Assembly (NCBI RefSeq): GCF_013410565.1
Contig: NZ_JACCFO010000001.1
Span: forward strand, 3,534,001-3,598,000
Length of the DNA stretch: 64,000 nucleotides
Direction: 5' to 3'
DNA from: Streptomonospora nanhaiensis
GTDB taxonomy: Bacteria > Actinomycetota > Actinomycetes > Streptosporangiales > Streptosporangiaceae
Shown here: piece after piece, positions 1-8,767 of the stretch
Layout of the letters: each line of letters starts with the position of its first letter
Numbering within the stretch: position 1 is the stretch's first letter
Translations under genes and position numbers: made by a program
The notes under the pieces: generated by a model
What the model saw: only the letters and a program-made list of their open reading frames with translations
Database searches by the model: none
Told to the model about the DNA's origin: nothing

Positions 1-300
1 CACCGTGCGGCGGTCCAGGTCCACCCCCACCACCTCGGTGCCGGTGCGCACGTCCACGGCGTGGTCGCGGCGGAAAGTCTCGGGGTCGCGCGCCACGAGG
101 TCCTCGGCACTCGATACGGTCTTGGCGACCAGGTAGGGGATTCCGCACGCCGAGTACGATGTGTGGCGGCCCCGCTCGAAGGCGAGGATGTCCAGCTCCT
201 CGGGCCCTCGCAGCCGGCGGGCCTGCGACGCGGCGCTCATTCCCGCGGCGTCGCCTCCGATGACGATCAGTCGTGGCCGTGCGTTCACTCGCCGCTCCAT
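1..300 (-). CDS. FAD-dependent NAD(P)-disulfide oxidoreductase, N-terminal part (CoA-disulfide reductase / NADH oxidase type)
   Basis: Only the first 100 codons lie in the window; the gene runs off the left edge. From ATG at 300 the protein opens with a Rossmann FAD-binding motif IGGDAAGMSAA (residues 14-24). Next comes SACGIPY (residues 50-56), whose Cys52 is at the place of the single redox cysteine of CoA-disulfide reductases and NADH oxidases/persulfide reductases. These flavoproteins reduce CoA disulfide, persulfide or oxygen with NAD(P)H in the cytosol. The family is clear, the exact substrate is not, because the NAD and dimerisation domains are outside the window. It is divergent from the HD-domain gene starting at 421. 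Confidence 0.75.
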   Translation of the reverse strand, partial: MERRVNARPRLIVIGGDAAGMSAASQARRLRGPEELDILAFERGRHTSYSACGIPYLVAKTVSSAEDLVARDPETFRRDHAVDVRTGTEVVGVDLDRRTV

Positions 301-420
301 GCCGCCTCCCTTGTCGGACGCTCCGGCGTCAGTCTGCCGCCGTTGCATGGGATCATCCCCGTGGCGGCCGGGATCTCCCTGGTACATAGTGACGAACACA
401 GCGCTAGGAGGGCGGCTTAC

Positions 421-1047
421 GTGACGGAACCGGCACCGGTGTTTGCCAACGGGGTCGACCACGAACGGCTCACGTCCCAGCTCCGGTTCTACCTTGAGAC
501 CGACAAGCTCAAGCGGATCCTGCGGCGCAACATGCTCGTGGACGGCTCGCGGCGGGAGAACGACGCCGAGCACTCCTGGCACCTGGCGCTGGCCGCGCGG
601 GTGTTCGCCGAGTACGCCCCCGAGGGCACCGACATCGATCGCGTGGTCGAGATGCTCGTGCTGCACGACATCGTCGAGATCGACGCCGGCGACACCTTCG
701 TCTACGACGTGGACCGGTCGCAGTCGCAACTGGAGCGCGAGCGCGCCGCCGCCGACCGCATCTTCGCGCTGCTGCCCGAGGACCAGGCCAAGCGCACCCG
801 CGCCCTGTGGGAGGAGTTCGAGGCCCGCGAGACCCCCGAGGCGCGGTTCGCCAAGGCCATCGACCGCCTCGCCCCGATGCTGGCCAACTGGCACACCGAG
901 GGCGGCACCTGGGTGCGCCACGGCGTCACGCGCTCGCAGGTGCTGGAGAAGGTGAAGATCATCGCCGAGGGCTCCGAGGCGCTGGGCGCCTACGCGGTGG
1001 CCCTCATCGAGGACGCCGACCGCCGGGGGTACCTGGCCGCCGGGTGA
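421..1047 (+). CDS. HD-domain hydrolase (YfbR/YGK1-like 5'-nucleotidase family)
   Basis: A 208-residue cytosolic protein with the HD metal-binding signature: His51 (in AEHSWH), His82-Asp83 (in LHDIVEIDAGD) and Asp148 (in AKAIDRLAP). Small HD proteins of this type are metal-dependent 5'-nucleotidases acting on deoxynucleoside monophosphates; the substrate here is inferred from the family. I chose the GTG at 421 because AGGAGGG at 406-412 is an excellent ribosome binding site nine bases upstream. The open frame extends back to 61, but that stretch is antisense to the reductase gene and is arginine/proline-rich shadow sequence. It converges on the TauE-like gene ending at 1088. Confidence 0.82.
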   Translation: MTEPAPVFANGVDHERLTSQLRFYLETDKLKRILRRNMLVDGSRRENDAEHSWHLALAARVFAEYAPEGTDIDRVVEMLVLHDIVEIDAGDTFVYDVDRSQSQLERERAAADRIFALLPEDQAKRTRALWEEFEARETPEARFAKAIDRLAPMLANWHTEGGTWVRHGVTRSQVLEKVKIIAEGSEALGAYAVALIEDADRRGYLAAG

Positions 1048-1087
1048 GCACCCGGCGCCCCGGTACCCGGAATTTCTCCGACCGCCC

Positions 1088-1849
1088 TCAGAACCGCTCG
1101 ACCACCAGGTGGATCGCCGCCATCAGGCCCACGGTCACGATCAGGCCGCGCAGGGCGAAGGGCTTGAGGCGGCGGCCCAGGCGGGCGCCGACGTAGCCGC
1201 CCATCACCGACCCCGCCGCGATGAGCCCCACCACCGGCCACTCCGGCTGGGCGAAGACCGTGTAGAACACCGCGGCCGTGGCGTTGACCACCGACGCCAG
1301 CACGTTCTTGACCGCGTTGATCCGCTGCACGTCCTCGTCCAGCGCCGTGCCCAGGATGCTGATGAGCACGATCCCCTGCGCGGCGGCGAAGTAGCCGCCG
1401 TAGACCCCCGCGCCGTAGACCCCCAGCGGCAGCAGCGGCCCCCGGCCGCGGTGCTCGGCGCCCCGGCGCGAGCGCACCCAGGCCGAGATCCGCGGCTGCA
1501 CGACGATGAGCACGCAGGCCAGCAGGATGAGCACCGGCACCACCAGCTCGAAGACCTCCGAGGGGAGGTTGAGCAGCAGCACGCCGCCCGTGACCGCGCC
1601 GGCGCACGACATCACGGCCAGCCGCGCGGCGCGGCGGCCCTGGCCCTTGAGTTCGCGGCGGTAGCCGATGGCGCCGGTGATGGCGCCCGGCGACAGGCCG
1701 ACGCTGTTGGAGATCGACGCGGTCACCGGGGGGTAGCCCAGGGCGAGCAGCACGGGGAAGGTGAACAGGGTCCCCGAGCCCACGACGGCGTTGATGCCGC
1801 CGGCTCCGATGCCCGCCAGCAGAATGGCGAGCGCCTCCCAGACACTCAT
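1088..1849 (-). CDS. TauE/SafE family membrane transporter (sulfite/anion exporter-like)
   Basis: A 253-residue integral membrane protein starting MSVWEALAILLAGIGAGGIN. The N-terminal glycine-rich helix followed by NAVVGSGTLFTFPVLL is typical of TauE/SafE (DUF81) proteins. A second similar half (residues about 135-245) gives the internal two-fold repeat, with eight or so hydrophobic segments in all. The family exports sulfite, sulfoacetate or other small organic anions; the substrate cannot be told from sequence. The open frame continues upstream to 2056, but the extra residues are Arg/Pro-rich and non-membrane, so ATG 1849 is preferred. No partner gene is adjacent. Confidence 0.8.
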   Translation of the reverse strand: MSVWEALAILLAGIGAGGINAVVGSGTLFTFPVLLALGYPPVTASISNSVGLSPGAITGAIGYRRELKGQGRRAARLAVMSCAGAVTGGVLLLNLPSEVFELVVPVLILLACVLIVVQPRISAWVRSRRGAEHRGRGPLLPLGVYGAGVYGGYFAAAQGIVLISILGTALDEDVQRINAVKNVLASVVNATAAVFYTVFAQPEWPVVGLIAAGSVMGGYVGARLGRRLKPFALRGLIVTVGLMAAIHLVVERF

Positions 1850-2352
1850 GGGCACCCTTCGTTTTCGCGAGAGAGGTCGGCGGGGCACGGCGGCGCGCCC
1901 GCGGGGGCGGCCGGGGGCGCGCACAGGCGGCCGCACCGGGCCGCGCCCGCCTCGACCGGTCGACGACCAGGTCGGAACGCGTGTGTGCTGCATACAGTCT
2001 ACGTGCCGGGGAAAATCGCCCGCCCCACCGGGTCCGGGCCACCAGGTCGCAACCAACTACTCTTCGTACCTGGTAGATTACTTACCGTCTCTTTGGCTAT
2101 AGCTCACTCGGGCTATATCAGAAATGAACCCAATGGGGCCTGTCGGTGATCTGCGCCGGTCCGTAGTTTCGTCCTCAGCGGTGAGGAACGACACAGTGCG
2201 CCGAAACCCCGGCCCCGAGCGACCACCCGACCCCCTGTCGGACGATCCACGGGACCCCCGTCGCGCCCCGTGTTCGTCCCCCGCGTCCGTGTCGGCGTCC
2301 GCGCCCGTCGGCACACCCGAAAACACACATGCTGATCTGGGAGTGGGGCAAC

Positions 2353-2706
2353 ATGTGGACTGCGGAGATGACGACCCGCGCGCTCTGTCGCGAGGTCGAT
2401 CCCGACGCGCTCTTCGTGCAGGGAGCCGCGCAGAACCGCGCCAAGCTCATCTGCCGGGGCTGCCCGGTGCGCACCGAGTGCCTGGCCGAGGCACTGGACG
2501 AACGCATCGAGTTCGGCGTCTGGGGAGGGATGACCGAACGCGAACGCCGGGCGCTGCTGCGCCGCCGCCAGGACGTCACGTCGTGGTGGGACCTGCTGAC
2601 CGCCGCGCGTGACCGCTACGAGCGCGAGAACACCGAGCCCTCGGGCGACGGCTGGCTCACCGACTCCCCCCTGGTGGCGGGAGTCTGCGCCGAGGCCGAC
2701 CGGTAG
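2353..2706 (+). CDS. WhiB-family iron-sulfur transcription factor (WblE/WhiB4-like)
   Basis: A 117-residue Wbl protein with the four cluster-binding cysteines Cys12, Cys34, Cys37 and Cys43 (C-X21-C-X2-C-X5-C). The GVWGG turn (residues 55-59) is followed by the basic ERERRALLRRR segment. The phrase DPDALFVQGAAQNRAK resembles Streptomyces WblE and mycobacterial WhiB4 rather than WhiA/WhiB/WhiD types. Such proteins bind [4Fe-4S], act with the primary sigma factor region 4, and link redox state to transcription. Start chosen at ATG 2353 because GGGAG at 2339-2343 is correctly spaced; ATG 2329 and ATG 2368 are in-frame alternatives. A long leader (about 300 bases) separates it from the divergent TauE gene. 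Confidence 0.88.
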   Translation: MWTAEMTTRALCREVDPDALFVQGAAQNRAKLICRGCPVRTECLAEALDERIEFGVWGGMTERERRALLRRRQDVTSWWDLLTAARDRYERENTEPSGDGWLTDSPLVAGVCAEADR

Positions 2707-2711
2707 CCGCC

Positions 2712-2740
2712 GCGGGCCGCGCCCGCCGGGTGCGGCCCGC
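2712..2740. terminator. Hairpin between convergent genes
   Basis: GCGGGCCGC at 2712-2720 pairs perfectly with GCGGCCCGC at 2732-2740, an 11-base loop. It lies between the stop codons of the WhiB gene and the convergent SPFH gene, so it could end transcription from both sides. There is no T-run, as is common in high-GC actinomycetes. Confidence 0.5.
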
Positions 2741-2751
2741 CGCGCCCGGGC

Positions 2752-3732
2752 TCAGGCCCGCGCGCCGGGCTCCACCGGGCGGCCCTGGCCGTTGGCCTCC
2801 CCGGCCGGGTGCGGCTCGGCGCCGTTGTCGCGCACGCGGTCGAACATCCCGCCGATGCTCTCCAGCGCCTTGCCCATCTCGCTGGGCACGATCCACACCT
2901 TGTTGGCGTCGCCGCGCGCGATCTCCGGCAGCTTCTGCAGGTACTGGTAGGCCAGCAGCTCGTTGGTCACCTTGCCGGAGTTCAGCGCGCGGGCCACCAT
3001 CATGATCGCGTCGGCCTCGCCGCGCGCCCGCACGGTCATGGCCTCCGCCTCGGCCTTGGCGCGCACCTTCTCCGCCTCGGCGGCGCCCTGGGCGCTGAGC
3101 ACGGCGGCCGACTGCTCGCCCTCGGCGCGCAGGATCGCCGACTGCTTCTGGCCCTCGGCCGTGAGGATCTCCGCCCGCTTGTCGCGGTCGGCGCGCATCT
3201 GCTTCTCCATGGCCTCCTGCACCGACTCCGGCGGCTCGATGGCCTTCAGCTCGACGCGGCTGACCTCGATGCCCCACTCGGCGGTGGCCTCGTCCAGGAC
3301 CGCCCGCAGCTCGCGGTTGATCTGGTCGCGCGAGGTGAGGGTCTGCTCCAGGTCCATCCCGCCGATCACGTTGCGCAGGGTGGCCGAGGCCAGCTGCTCC
3401 ACGGCCTGGATGAAGCTGGCGACCTTGTAGGTGGCGTTGTAGGGGTCGGTGACCCGCACGTAGACCGCGGTGTCGACGTTCACCGACAGGTTGTCCTGGG
3501 TGATGGCCGCCTGCGGCGGGAAGCTGACCACCTGCACCCGCAGGTCGATCCGCTCGCGCACGTGGTCCACGAACGGGATGACGATGTGGAACCCGGAGCT
3601 GAGCGTCCGGTGGTAGCCGCCGAAGCGCTCCACCACGTCGGCCTCGGCCTGCGGGACGATCCGGACGCTGAACCAGCCGATCACGGCCAGGACGGCGACG
3701 AAGATCAGCAGGATGACGATGACGGTTCCCAT
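2752..3732 (-). CDS. SPFH/Band 7 membrane protein (stomatin/QmcA-like)
   Basis: A 326-residue protein. An N-terminal hydrophobic anchor (residues about 3-21, GTVIVILLIFVAVLAVIG) is followed by the SPFH domain (IVPQAEADVVERFGGYHRTL onward), and then by a long Ala/Glu/Lys-rich coiled coil (roughly residues 180-265) typical of stomatin/HflK-like proteins. The C-terminal tail is disordered. SPFH proteins oligomerise in the membrane as scaffolds that organise proteases or microdomains; the partner is unknown. There is no NfeD-type partner gene nearby. ATG 3732 is chosen because the membrane anchor follows directly; an in-frame ATG at 3798 adds only a basic, cysteine-containing extension. Confidence 0.85.
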   Translation of the reverse strand: MGTVIVILLIFVAVLAVIGWFSVRIVPQAEADVVERFGGYHRTLSSGFHIVIPFVDHVRERIDLRVQVVSFPPQAAITQDNLSVNVDTAVYVRVTDPYNATYKVASFIQAVEQLASATLRNVIGGMDLEQTLTSRDQINRELRAVLDEATAEWGIEVSRVELKAIEPPESVQEAMEKQMRADRDKRAEILTAEGQKQSAILRAEGEQSAAVLSAQGAAEAEKVRAKAEAEAMTVRARGEADAIMMVARALNSGKVTNELLAYQYLQKLPEIARGDANKVWIVPSEMGKALESIGGMFDRVRDNGAEPHPAGEANGQGRPVEPGARA

Positions 3733-4005
3733 CAGGGCGGCTCCGGCTCTCCTGGCAGGGGGGACACGGGCGGTCGCGGCACATCGGCTGCCACACATCC
3801 GATGTACGCGGCGATCCTAGGGGTCCCGCACCGGCGTCTCTCAGCACCAGGCCACCGACCAGGGCCTAAACCCGGTCAACCTGGCAGGATGCGGACACCT
3901 GGCGGAATAACGGGCAACCGGATGCCGGGGTTCGACAACCACACAAACCCCGCACGCCTCCGTCCGCCGCGCCCGCCCCGCCGGCGCCCGCCCGGCCCGG
4001 GCGCC

Positions 4006-4791
4006 TCACACGGCCCGCGCGCTCCACCGGTCGCCGTCGCGGTCGACCTTCAGCGGCATCCCGAACGCCTCGCTCAGGTTCTCGCCGGTCAGCTCGTACT
4101 CCAGCGGACCCGCCGCCACGACCCGCCCCTCGCGCATCATCAGCACGTGGGTGAACCCCGGCGGGATCTCCTCGACGTGGTGGGACACGATCACCAGCGC
4201 GGGGGCGTCGATGTCGTCGGCCAGCGTGCTCAGCCGGCGCAGCAGGTCCTCGCGCCCGGCCAGGTCCACGCCCGCCGCCGGCTCGTCCAGCAGCAGCAGC
4301 TCGGGGTCGGCCATCAGCGCCCGGGCGATCAGCACCCGCTTGCGCTCGCCCTCCGACAGCGTGCCGTAGCGGCGCTCGGCCAGGTGCGCCGCGCCCCAGC
4401 GGGCCAGCAGCGCCCGGCCCCGGCCCAGGTCCACGGTGCCGTACTCCTCGCCGAACCGGCCCAGGTAGCCGTAGGACGCGCTGATCACGAGGTCCAGCGA
4501 CAGCGCGGAGTCGGGAATCCGGTTGGCCACCGCCGAACTGGCGAACCCGACCAGGCTGCGCAGCTCGGTGGTGTCGGCCTCGGCGAGGTCCTCGCCCAGC
4601 ACGGCGACCTCGCCGGAGTCGGGCGCCAGCTGCGCGGCGGCCACGCTGAGCAGCGACGTCTTGCCCGCGCCGTTGGGGCCGAGCACCACCCAGCGCTCGT
4701 CCTCCTCGACGGTCCACTCCACCTCGTGCAGCAGCTCCGCCTCGCCGCGGCGCACCGTCACGCCGCGCATGCGCAGCACCTGGCCGTTCAT
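4006..4791 (-). CDS. ABC transporter ATP-binding protein
   Basis: A 261-residue stand-alone nucleotide-binding domain. The Walker A is GPNGAGKT (residues 38-45). The signature is a deviant LSEGERKRV in place of LSGGQ, the Walker B is ELLLLDEPAAGVD, and the H-loop is VIVSHHVEEIP. The LSEGE signature with a 'SHHVEEIPPGFTH' H-loop region is seen in a widespread actinobacterial ATPase often annotated as an iron-siderophore or molybdate-type NBD. No membrane partner gene is adjacent, so the transported substrate is unknown. It is monocistronic, with a spacer on its 3' side before the SPFH promoter region. Confidence 0.85.
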   Translation of the reverse strand: MNGQVLRMRGVTVRRGEAELLHEVEWTVEEDERWVVLGPNGAGKTSLLSVAAAQLAPDSGEVAVLGEDLAEADTTELRSLVGFASSAVANRIPDSALSLDLVISASYGYLGRFGEEYGTVDLGRGRALLARWGAAHLAERRYGTLSEGERKRVLIARALMADPELLLLDEPAAGVDLAGREDLLRRLSTLADDIDAPALVIVSHHVEEIPPGFTHVLMMREGRVVAAGPLEYELTGENLSEAFGMPLKVDRDGDRWSARAV

Positions 4792-4924
4792 CGCACTCCC
4801 CGGGGTCTTTCCACGTCCATGCCGCCCGCCGCCGCGCCGCCGGAGGGGGCCCGCGCGGCGGACCTCGCCGATAGGAACCTACTCGACGCCCCCGGCTGTC
4901 CGCGCCGCGATCTAGGCTGAAGCG

Positions 4925-5692
4925 ATGCTCGCAGAACTGTCATCCGCACAGGTGGTCGCCTGGGGCAACGCCTGGCTGGCCGGCCACGCCGGGCTGGACG
5001 ACCTCGTCGACTCCGTCGAGCGGGCCACCGGGCCGCACGTGGTGGGCGCGGTCGCCGACGGCCTGCCGTTCGAGTCCGGCGCCCCGCTGCGCAGCGCCCT
5101 CGCGCGGCTGCGCTCCCACGGCCTGGCCCGCTTCCACCTCAGCCTGCCGGTGCCCGGCGACCCCCTGGGCCTGGTCGGCGGCCCCGACCTCAACTCCGCC
5201 GCCGTCGAGGCCCGCGAGGCCGTGCTGGTCCGCCTGGCCGACCGCCGGGTGGGGCTGGTGCCCGGCCAGGACCGCCGCGGCTCCTCCTATGTCGGGGTGG
5301 CCTGGAGCGCCTACCCCGCCGCCGACCGCGAACCCGAGTACGTCCCCCTCGCCGACGCCGAGCACCGGCTCCAGCACGCCATCCGCGAGTCGGCCGAACT
5401 GTTCGGCCGGGTCGACGACATCTCCTCCTGGGGCCCCGAGGTCGCCCGCGCGCTGGCCGACCTCCGCGACGCCGACCGCGCCCCCGGCCCCGGGCTGGCC
5501 CCCGGCCACCCCCAGCGCGCCCACCGCCTGGCCGCGCAGGCCGACCGCCTGGCCGTGGTGGTGCGCCTGGCCGCCGCCGACGGCGGCCGCGGGCTCAGCG
5601 CCGCCCAGATGGACGCCCGCCGCGAGGCGCTGCGGGTCCTCGACAGCGCGGTGCGCCGGGCGCGCGTGGCCGCCTACGGCGCCGGCGACTGA
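4925..5692 (+). CDS. Conserved actinobacterial hypothetical protein
   Basis: A 255-residue, alanine/arginine-rich soluble protein (MLAELSSAQVVAWGNAWL...). The N-terminal half looks like an alpha/beta fold with alternating strands (HVVGAVADGLPFESGAPLR; LARFHLSLPVPGDPLGLVGG; VGLVPGQDRRGSSYVGVAW). The C-terminal half is helical (RLAAQADRLAVVVRLAAADGG...). No signal peptide, membrane segment or catalytic motif is visible. Codon use is typical of the genome. It is divergent from the ABC ATPase. I do not recognise the function. Confidence 0.7.
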   Translation: MLAELSSAQVVAWGNAWLAGHAGLDDLVDSVERATGPHVVGAVADGLPFESGAPLRSALARLRSHGLARFHLSLPVPGDPLGLVGGPDLNSAAVEAREAVLVRLADRRVGLVPGQDRRGSSYVGVAWSAYPAADREPEYVPLADAEHRLQHAIRESAELFGRVDDISSWGPEVARALADLRDADRAPGPGLAPGHPQRAHRLAAQADRLAVVVRLAAADGGRGLSAAQMDARREALRVLDSAVRRARVAAYGAGD

Positions 5693-5807
5693 CCCCCGCC
5701 CCAGCGGCCCCGCGGCCGCCCCCGCACCCGGCCGCCGCCGTTCTCAGGGGAAACACCGGGGATGTTCCGGATCCGACCGGGTGGCGCCGCGCGCGATACT
5801 CGACACC

Positions 5808-6434
5808 ATGAACGACACGGCACCGGCTTTCGCCCACGGACAGGCCCTCCCCCACCTCCGCGCCTCCGACGCCGACCGCGACCGCGTTGCCGAGGTCCTG
5901 TCGACCGCGCTGAGCGAGGGCCGCCTCACCCACGACGAGCACTCCGAGCGCCTGGACGCGCTTTATGCCGCCAAGACCCTGGGCGAACTCGCGCCGCTGA
6001 CCCAGGACCTCCCCGCGGCGGCCGGCGCCGGCGCGCGCCACGACCTCGGCGGCCTGACGCGCTCCCCCGAGGGGGTGGAGAACATCCGCTCCGTCCTGGG
6101 CGCCGCCGAGCGCAAAGGCCGCTGGCTGGTCGAGCCCCGCACCAACGTGTCGGTGGTGCTGGGCAGCGTCTCCCTGGACATGCGCGAGGCCGTGCTGTCC
6201 CAGCGCGAGGTCACCGTGCAGAGCGCGCTGATGTTCAGCACCCTGGAGGTCGTCGTGCCGCCGGGCGTGCGGGTCGTCAGCCGGATGAGGGACACCCTCA
6301 GCACCGTTGAACTGAAGACCCGCGAGGACCCGGCCGTGCCCGCGCCGCCCACCGTGGTGCTGGAGGGAGGCGCCTGGCTGTCCACCGTCACGGTGCGCAC
6401 CAAGGAGCCCAAGTCCGGGCGCTGGGGCCGCTGA
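5808..6434 (+). CDS. DUF1707 domain protein, first of a tandem pair
   Basis: A 208-residue protein. The N-terminal DUF1707 segment (LRASDADRDRVAEVLSTALS, then GRLTHDEHSERLDALYAAKT) is a short helical module common in actinobacterial membrane-associated or regulatory proteins. It is followed by a beta-rich C-terminal domain resembling the cell-wall-active-antibiotic-response (LiaF-like) region (ENIRSVLGAAERKGRWLVEP, TLEVVVPPGVRV). No membrane segment is present. It lies 47 bases ahead of a clear paralogue, probably in one transcript. The role is unknown; LiaF-like folds sense envelope stress in Firmicutes, which is only suggestive here. Confidence 0.82.
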   Translation: MNDTAPAFAHGQALPHLRASDADRDRVAEVLSTALSEGRLTHDEHSERLDALYAAKTLGELAPLTQDLPAAAGAGARHDLGGLTRSPEGVENIRSVLGAAERKGRWLVEPRTNVSVVLGSVSLDMREAVLSQREVTVQSALMFSTLEVVVPPGVRVVSRMRDTLSTVELKTREDPAVPAPPTVVLEGGAWLSTVTVRTKEPKSGRWGR

Positions 6435-6481
6435 ACATCCCGTCCGGCCGGGCACTACGAGCGAGAGAACGGCACACTGCC

Positions 6482-7105
6482 ATGGAACCCGAGCACATCC
6501 GCGCCTCCGACGCCGACCGCGACCGCGTCATCGAGCGCCTGCGCGAGGCGGTCGCCGAGGGCAGGCTGACGCCCGAGGAGCACGAGGAGCGCCTCGACAC
6601 CCTGTACCGCGCCAAGACCGTCGGCGAACTCGCCGCCGTCACCCGCGACCTGCCCGCCGAGCGCGGCACCGGCCCCTTCCCGACCCAGGGCATGGAGGTC
6701 TCCTCCGACGAGGCCCGGCGGATGGCCGCCCAGGGCGAGGGACGCGAGAACATCGTGGCGGTGTTCGGCGGCGCCGAGCGCAAGGGCCGCTGGCTGGTCG
6801 AGGCCCGCACCAACGTGTCGGTGCTGTGCGGCGGCGTCGAACTCGACCTCCGCGAGGCGGTGCTGTCCCAGCGCGAGGTCACCATCCAGTGCGCGGTGGT
6901 CCTGGGCGGACTGGAGATCACCGTGCCCCACGGGGTGCGTGTGGTGAACAACACATCAGGCATTCTGGGCGGCTGCAGCCTCCACGGCACCGACGAGGTC
7001 ACCGACCCGAATCACCCCGTTATACGGCTTACGGGGACGTGCATGCTGGGCGGCATCGAGGTGAAGGTCAAGAAGCCCAAGCGCAGGAAGAAGAAGGACC
7101 GGTGA
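6482..7105 (+). CDS. DUF1707 domain protein, second of a tandem pair
   Basis: A 207-residue paralogue of the preceding gene. It has the same HIRASDADRDRVIERLREAV / EEHEERLDTLYRAKTVGEL opening, the same ERKGRWLVE-RTNVSVL core and a LiaF-like beta domain (CAVVLGGLEITVPHGVRVVN). It differs in a Lys/Arg-rich C-terminus (VKVKKPKRRKKKDR), which could bind nucleic acid or acidic membrane lipids. Tandem duplication is evident from the near-identical blocks. Hairpin 7109-7146 ends the unit. Confidence 0.82.
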   Translation: MEPEHIRASDADRDRVIERLREAVAEGRLTPEEHEERLDTLYRAKTVGELAAVTRDLPAERGTGPFPTQGMEVSSDEARRMAAQGEGRENIVAVFGGAERKGRWLVEARTNVSVLCGGVELDLREAVLSQREVTIQCAVVLGGLEITVPHGVRVVNNTSGILGGCSLHGTDEVTDPNHPVIRLTGTCMLGGIEVKVKKPKRRKKKDR

Positions 7106-7108
7106 CAC

Positions 7109-7146
7109 CCGCGCGGCCCGACCCCGGCGGGCTCGTGGCCGCGCGG
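7109..7146 (+). terminator. Hairpin terminator after the DUF1707 pair
   Basis: CCGCGCGGCC at 7109-7118 pairs with GGCCGCGCGG at 7137-7146, immediately after the stop codon of the second DUF1707 gene. No T-run follows. Confidence 0.5.
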
Positions 7147-7216
7147 TGAACGGAGGCCGCCGGGGGGCGGGCTGCGACACGGCCGGATTTGTCGGCCGAG
7201 TACCGTGGATGAAGCC

Positions 7217-8452
7217 ATGAATGAACACTCCACGCTCCTGGTTACGGTGTCCGGTCGCGACCGTCCGGGTGTCAGCGCGCGACTGCTCAGCACGCTCTCG
7301 GTGTACCCGGTGACCCTGGTCGACCTTGAGCAGGTCGTCGTGGGCGGCCGGCTGGTCCTCGGGGCGGTTCTGGCGGTCGACGACGGTGTCGCCCCCGGTG
7401 TCAGCCACGACCGCGTGTTCACCGAGCTGCGCAGCGCCGTCGAGAAGACCTGCATCGACCTCGACATGGACGTCGAGTTCTCCCGTGGCAACGGCCGTGT
7501 GGGCGCGGCCTCCGCCGACCAGCTGCACATCACCATCCTGGCCGACCCGCTGCGGCCCGGCGCACTGGGCGCGATCGCCTCGTGCATCGCCCGCGCCGGC
7601 GCCAACATCGACCGCATCGAGCGGCTGGCCAGCTACCCCGTCACCTCCATCGAACTCGACGTCTCGGGCGCCGACCCGGAGCGGCTGCGGGGCGACCTCT
7701 CCATGGAGGCCGCCACCCAGGCCATCGACGTCGCCCTCCAGCCCAGCGGGCTGCACCGGCGCGCCAAGCACCTGGTCGTCATGGACGTCGACTCCACGCT
7801 GATCCAGGGCGAGGTCATCGAACTGCTGGCCGAGCACGCGGGCTGCGCCGATGAGGTCGCCCGCGTGACCGAGGAGGCCATGCGCGGCGAGATCGACTTC
7901 GAGGACTCCCTGCGCCGCCGCGTCGCCATGCTCAAGGGCCTGGACGCCTCGGCCGTCGACCGCGTGCGCGAGCAACTGGTGCTGGCGCCCGGGGCGCGCA
8001 CCCTGGTGCGCACGCTCAAGCGGCTGGGCTATGAGTGCGCGATCGTCAGCGGGGGGTTCTCCCAGATCACCGACGTCCTGGTGGAGCGGCTGGGCATCAA
8101 CTACTCGGTGGCCAACACGCTGGAGATCGTGGACGGCAAGCTCACCGGTGAGCTGGTCGGCCCGATCGTCGACCGCAAGGGCAAGGCCGAGGCCCTGCGC
8201 CGCTTCGCGGGCGAGGCGGGCGTGCCGCTGAGCCAGACCGTGGCCATCGGCGACGGCGCCAACGACCTCGACATGCTCCAGGCCGCCGGGCTGGGCGTGG
8301 CGTTCAACGCCAAGCCGGTGGTGCGCGAGCAGGCCGACACGTCGGTCAGCGTGCCCTACCTGGACACCATCGTCTACCTCCTGGGCATCACCCGAGAGGA
8401 GGTCGAGGCCGCCGACCGCATGGACGACCTCGACCCCGCCACCGCCCACTGA
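7217..8452 (+). CDS. serB: Phosphoserine phosphatase SerB
   Basis: A 411-residue enzyme that dephosphorylates O-phosphoserine, the last step of serine biosynthesis. Two N-terminal ACT-like regulatory segments (residues about 5-85 and 103-175) precede the HAD phosphatase core. Catalytic motif I is DVDST (residues 190-194), motif II is IVSGGF, and motif IV is AIGDGANDLDML. The double ACT-HAD layout and length match actinobacterial SerB (for example the mycobacterial SerB2 type). ATG 7217 is chosen; a GTG at 7205 is an in-frame alternative, and neither has a strong Shine-Dalgarno sequence. It is transcribed alone and followed by a strong hairpin. Confidence 0.93.
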   Translation: MNEHSTLLVTVSGRDRPGVSARLLSTLSVYPVTLVDLEQVVVGGRLVLGAVLAVDDGVAPGVSHDRVFTELRSAVEKTCIDLDMDVEFSRGNGRVGAASADQLHITILADPLRPGALGAIASCIARAGANIDRIERLASYPVTSIELDVSGADPERLRGDLSMEAATQAIDVALQPSGLHRRAKHLVVMDVDSTLIQGEVIELLAEHAGCADEVARVTEEAMRGEIDFEDSLRRRVAMLKGLDASAVDRVREQLVLAPGARTLVRTLKRLGYECAIVSGGFSQITDVLVERLGINYSVANTLEIVDGKLTGELVGPIVDRKGKAEALRRFAGEAGVPLSQTVAIGDGANDLDMLQAAGLGVAFNAKPVVREQADTSVSVPYLDTIVYLLGITREEVEAADRMDDLDPATAH

Positions 8453-8473
8453 GGCCCGCGCCGACAGGCAACG

Positions 8474-8511
8474 ACGGCCGCCCGACCCCCAGGCGGGGGG
8501 TGGGCGGCCGT
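8474..8511 (+). terminator. Rho-independent-type terminator after serB
   Basis: ACGGCCGCCC at 8474-8483 pairs with GGGCGGCCGT at 8502-8511. CCCCC/GGGGG pairing inside the loop extends the structure, and TTTC follows. It sits 21 bases after the serB stop codon. Confidence 0.7.
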
Positions 8512-8545
8512 TTCGCTGCGCCCACGCGGGCGCGGTTTCATGTGC

Positions 8546-8767
8546 TTATGCGGCTGCGGGTGTCAGGTGGCGGATGTAGGGGCGGACCCGGCTGTGTCGG
8601 GGCCGCCGGCGTCTTTTACGCGGGGCGTAGGTCCGGAGGTAGGCGGTGGTGGCCTCCTTCGGATTTCCGCAGTACCCGCATATCTCCCTGTCGCATCGGC
8701 GTTCGCAGAGATGGCAGCGCCATTCATCGCACGGGGGTGGAATTTCCCTTGGCGGTTGTCGGGTCAT
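8546..8767 (-). CDS. Small cysteine-rich zinc-ribbon-like protein
   Basis: A 73-residue basic protein with a cysteine cluster near the N-terminus (C..CHLC, then CDREICGYCG), the spacing expected for a small zinc ribbon. An arginine-rich tail (RKRRRRPRHSRVRP) follows. It overlaps the 3' end of the upstream minus-strand gene by 44 bases, so the two are probably translated from one message. Such tiny zinc-ribbon proteins recur in actinomycete accessory clusters beside XRE/DUF397 genes. The function is unknown; nucleic-acid binding is a guess from the charge. Confidence 0.55.
   Translation of the reverse strand: MTRQPPREIPPPCDEWRCHLCERRCDREICGYCGNPKEATTAYLRTYAPRKRRRRPRHSRVRPYIRHLTPAAA

Noticed and set aside
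2809-4920. 703-codon plus-strand open frame
   Set aside because: It is antisense to the SPFH and ABC ATPase genes; the product is His/Arg/Gly-rich, a normal consequence of high GC third positions.
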